Part shown: piece after piece, positions 60,233 to 64,000 of the stretch | Position numbering within the stretch: the first letter of the stretch is position 1 | How the letters are laid out: the number at the start of each line of letters is the position of its first letter | Assembly: GCA_025602915.1 (NCBI GenBank) | Contig: JAHLJZ010000016.1 | Coordinates: 310,001 to 374,000 of the forward strand | Length of the DNA: 64,000 bases | Origin: Paraphysoderma sedebokerense | Lineage: Eukaryota; Blastocladiomycota; Physodermatomycetes; Physodermatales; Physodermataceae | Direction: 5' to 3' | Translations under genes and position numbers: made by a program | Notes under the pieces: generated by a model | The model's input: the letters and a program-made list of their open reading frames with translations, nothing else | Told to the model about the DNA's origin: nothing | Database searches by the model: none

Positions 60233-63200
60233 ATGTCGCAGTCGTCTTCTTCCTCAATATCATCTTCGAATACTCACAACTCATTTACATCTTCCCGCCG
60301 CAACTCCATTAACGGTCCCCCACTACGACGTCCCTCTCTAACCTCTGTTGCCAACTCCTCACAATACCTCACCCATTCCACTCACCGCAGAGGTTCAATG
60401 TCATATGGAACAGGGGGAATAACGACACCGTCGGCACAGCGACAATTAAATAACGAATCGCCAACTAACTCTTCCTCTATATCGTCGTCACTGGCCCCTT
60501 CAGTTTCCTCAATTTCGTCCGGTATGGGGACTAGTAGAAGAAATAGTATTACTTCAATGTTATCCGGTTCGAATAGTGGTGTGGATTTTAAAGATATTAG
60601 TCCAACAGATCCGATATTTCACAAGTATTTCGCTTCAAAGTTGAGCATTACTGCTGGTGAAATAAAAGTGTTGTTGGTGGACGACGACTTAAAGGATAGA
60701 GCTCTTATGACTAATCAATTGACAAAGTCTGGGTACCCTGGTAAGTGCTTGTCATAATTGTTTTTTCTGTGGACAGGAGATTATCTCGTCTCGTCTACAC
60801 CATTTCCTGAATGTGGCTTCCTTTTGCCTCGTTCATACTTTTCATGGCCTGACTCTACCTCGATATGTTTCTAAACGACATATTTATTTCAGTCGAAACT
60901 GCCAATAACGGAATACAGGCGCTTCAGATATTACAAAATTCAATGATCACAGCTCCCTTGAACCCTGTAACACCATTCAACGCCCCTGTCGTATCCCCAT
61001 TCTCTCGAACCGAAAGCGGCACAAATATACCCTCGCCCTCTCTCAACTCATCATCTGCACAATCTAATATACCCCCAATTACACCATCATCTGCCTCACC
61101 TAACCCGTCTCCATCTCAATCATATTCTCATTCACCATCGCAACCTCATACTTCACAACTCCCTTCACCTTTATCCCGAATGTCCACTGATTCTTCCATA
61201 AATTCCGATGCGTCCATGTCATCCCATATAGGCACTGAAGGAAATTTTACTCTAACTAGCGAATTCAGTATCGTGATAACAGATATTTCTATGCCTGGAC
61301 AGAATGCTGATGGAATAGAACTATTGAAACGGATAAGGGCTGACGAAAAGTTGATGCATTTGCCCGTGATAGGTTTGTTTTCTTTTTCATTTGGCTTTAT
61401 TTGCCAACTTTATGTATGTGTGTTGATCTAGTTCTCGTCAATTGTAGTGATGGCCTCCCCGGATGAAATGGAATTAGTGTATTCATGTTTAAGAGCCGGT
61501 GCAGATGATTATTTAATAAAACCTATTCGGACTGACGCTATTAGAGGTGTGTGGCGAAGTGTATGGAGAAAGCGAAAAGAGAAAAAAGTAAGATTTGTAC
61601 TTTCTTCCTGTAGAGCGAATCGTAGGCATTCATACTGACTCGATTGAACAGGTATTTCAGCTCCTCGAGGAAGAACGTGCCAAACGACGCACACTTGAAG
61701 TGACAGTTGACCGGTTACAAGATCAAGTCTCTGCTGCGATTGACACACCGTTGAATTTAATCACTAAAACCGTTGGAACGTTATTACAAAGTGAAGGAAT
61801 GAGTGAAGAGTCTAAATTGGCGTTGGGTAGTATATTGCACAGTTTGAAAAGTAGTAATCTCTATCGACCTGCTTTTGAAAAGCTGTTGGTGAACGAGACA
61901 CTGGTGAGTGTTGTATTTCGGTAGATTTGACAAAACAAGTTTTTGCTGATATTTTTTTAATTTCAGGATGCCGAAACAAAAGCTTGGCTCGCTTCAGAAG
62001 TTCTGCGGGAAAGCAATACCGATAATTTCTCATTGCCAGAACAAATCCGTTTGCGCAAACTTTCTAATTCTAGTAAGGAAAATCGACTCGCTCAGAGTAC
62101 TATTAAATCAAGTAAACATTTGTCAGCTTATCCCTATCGACGGACTTCATCCTTAGAAGGTCTAAAGACTTCCTCTGCCCAACCGTGGTCGAAATCAGAT
62201 GCGGCCAAAGAGTTGAAAAATCAAGAAAATAGAAGGTCGAGCCGTGAAACAAACTTGGATTCTGTCGGTATACCAGATGTGGTTATTAACCGATCACTTA
62301 ATGTAAGTAATGGCATAAGCGAACCGCACTTGCCGATATCGGATGATCTAAATTCAAAAGAACGAGGAAATTCGAAATCAACGTCGAACCTATTACCAGC
62401 TCCGCTAGGTCCTCATCGACGGCCATCTGTTGGAACGTTGGGAGGAAAGGTGGTATCGATCTCATCGTCTTCGGTTTTACAACCAACGACGTCAGAGTTA
62501 TCGACGGTTTCATTGGATTCAGGGCTACAGACGATAGATTCTGCTACATTGAATGGTATTCAAGACCCCAAGACAGCGCCGTCTATCAATATGAATTTTA
62601 GGAAATTATCACCCATTGCTACCGCTAATAATTCTCCCACTGATTCACTGCAATTTGACCTTCAACAACCCTCCATCGAACCCGCGTCTTTGAAACTTCC
62701 GACCTTCCCATCAGCATCTCAAAGCGCCATTATCGAAGACAAAACAGAAGGAGAAGATGAAATACCTCCCGACACTGACAATGAAACTCAGCCTGCCACG
62801 TCTTCGCCCGATTCAGATCAACCCAGTTCAATCATTTACTTGCCGCCTCAAATTCCGGATATCTCGCATCTAGAATTGCTTCATTCTTGGTCGTTCGATG
62901 TGTGGAATTACACTCATGGAGAGTTGATGCTGTTTTTGGTGGACATGTTTGCCGCAATGGGCGCACTGGATACGTGTATGGTTCATCCGGAAAATTTTCT
63001 GGATTTCTTGGGAGATGTGGAAAAACTTTACAGTGTTCATGGGAATGCTTACCATAATTTTAGACACGCCTTTGTAAGTTTCTGTTTCGCAATAGTCCTT
63101 CTCATGATCTCTTTCATTGACTGTTCTGCTGTCGAATAATTTAGGATGTGACTCAAGCTGGATATTTATTTCTACGAAACTGCTGTGACGTTAATTCATT

Positions 63201-64000
63201 ACCATCAACTTCACTCGCACCGACACCACCGCCCAATACTCCCATCACGCCCACATTAGCCGATTCAAATCTATCATACCACCGACCCAATGTTATATTC
63301 ACCCCGAATGAACAGTTAGCTTTCCTACTTGCCTGCACATGCCACGATCTCGGACACGACGGTCGCACCAATAACTTCCACATACAGACATCTTCCCCCC
63401 TTGCCCTACTTTACAATGATCAATCCCCTCTCGAGAATTACCATTGTCATCAGACGTTTTTACTGTTAAACAAACACAACATATTTATCAATTTACCAAA
63501 AAGTCAACAAATGGAAATTAGAAATTTAATTATTAGGTGTATTCTTGCAACGGATCTGGTTAAACACGTAGAAGTTTTGGCTAGGTTTAATGAAATTACG
63601 GGGTTAAATGGATGCGAATGGAAGGTAGAGGATAAAGAACATAGAGCTAGGTGTATGGAAATGTTGATGAAATGTGCCGATGTTAGTAATGTCATACGAC
63701 CTCTGCATTTGGCTAAAGGTAACGTTTTCATTCACAGTTGAGCTGTTTCGTTTCCTCAAACATTGGCTAATATTTTCTTTCGTTAATGTTAATTCCAATA
63801 GGCTGGTCGGATTGTATACAAGAAGAAATGTTCAACCAAGGAGATACCGAACGATCATTAAAACTGTCTATTTCGCCTTTCATGGATCGCACGAATCCAT
63901 CACAGGCGAGGTTAGGTCTGAGTTTCAACGATTATATGTGTACCCCATTATTCAAGACGATCGCAAAAGTGTTGCCGAAAATGGAAGACTTTGTGGGACC
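60233..64000 (+). CDS. RegA-type response regulator / cyclic nucleotide phosphodiesterase fusion, 3' truncated
   Basis: A receiver domain joined to a class I phosphodiesterase. Exons 60233-60740, 60893-61372, 61448-61587, 61652-61903, 61967-63073, 63145-63718 and 63802-64000+ give at least 1,086 residues. A Ser/Arg-rich start (about 1-140, with RRNS and RRGS phosphosite-like words) is followed by the receiver. It shows KVLLVDDD (about 147-154), ETANNGIQAL, the phospho-acceptor in VITDISMPG (Asp near 300), VMASPDE and LIKPI (Lys near 354). About 100 residues of Ser/Pro-rich insert lie inside the receiver. A coiled segment (LLEEERAKRRTLEVTVDRL) and a long disordered linker lead to the PDE: YHNFRHAFDVTQ (near 822), CHDLGHDGRTNNFH (near 896), ATDLVKHVE and KCADVSNVIRP. 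The Dictyostelium protein RegA has the same order and hydrolyses cAMP under phosphorelay control. The 3' end is outside the window. Confidence 0.92.

Overview
The window looks like nuclear DNA of an early-diverging (non-Dikarya) fungus or a close opisthokont relative. Genes are dense on both strands and rich in short introns (mostly about 50-100 bp). Orthologues of Sec15, an autoinhibited formin, SRPK, topoisomerase IB, Dot1 and a fungal-type PhoD phosphatase are present. One formin intron has every mark of a minor-spliceosome (U12) AT-AC intron, and a two-component/cAMP-phosphodiesterase fusion of the RegA type lies at the right end. These retained ancestral traits point away from yeasts and typical Dikarya, but the species cannot be named from this sequence. 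I saw no transposon, viral fossil or CRISPR array.

Layout. 1-5.5 kb: 3' part of a GH31 alpha-glucosidase and the exocyst subunit Sec15. 5.8-15.1 kb (minus): a Diaphanous-type formin and a zinc-finger protein with two Swi5/Ace2-like triple-finger modules. 15.8-17.0 kb: a secreted pro-peptide gene followed by an intron-containing tRNA-Asp. 17.6-30 kb: PhoD-like phosphatase, an intronless AIP/FKBP-TPR co-chaperone with His-rich inserts, mitochondrial HMG-CoA lyase, a Kex2-site secreted protein, and a PP1-binding LRR protein. 30.8 kb: second tRNA-Asp. 31.2-45.1 kb: an array of five secreted HEXXH metallopeptidase genes or pseudogenes arranged around an SRPK gene, three on the minus strand to its left and two on the plus strand to its right. 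Inverted duplications connect the two sides, including a detached copy of the SRPK 3' end. 45.5-46.5 kb: third tRNA-Asp and a second pro-peptide gene, mirroring the 16-17 kb pair. 47.2-49.4 kb: a seven-transmembrane RGS protein. 49.9-51.2 kb: a sixth metallopeptidase with a probable GPI anchor. 52.3-64 kb: topoisomerase I, Dot1 H3K79 methyltransferase and the REC-PDE fusion, cut by the window end.

Two themes stand out. Conserved housekeeping and signalling genes (exocyst and formin for polarised growth; 7TM-RGS and REC-PDE for signal input; Dot1, Top1 and SRPK for the nucleus) alternate with fast-evolving secreted genes. The secreted genes mostly carry TATA boxes 55-80 bp upstream of the start and show signs of recent duplication, conversion and decay. 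Exon boundaries were worked out by hand from splice signals, reading frame and remembered family sequence; they are predictions.
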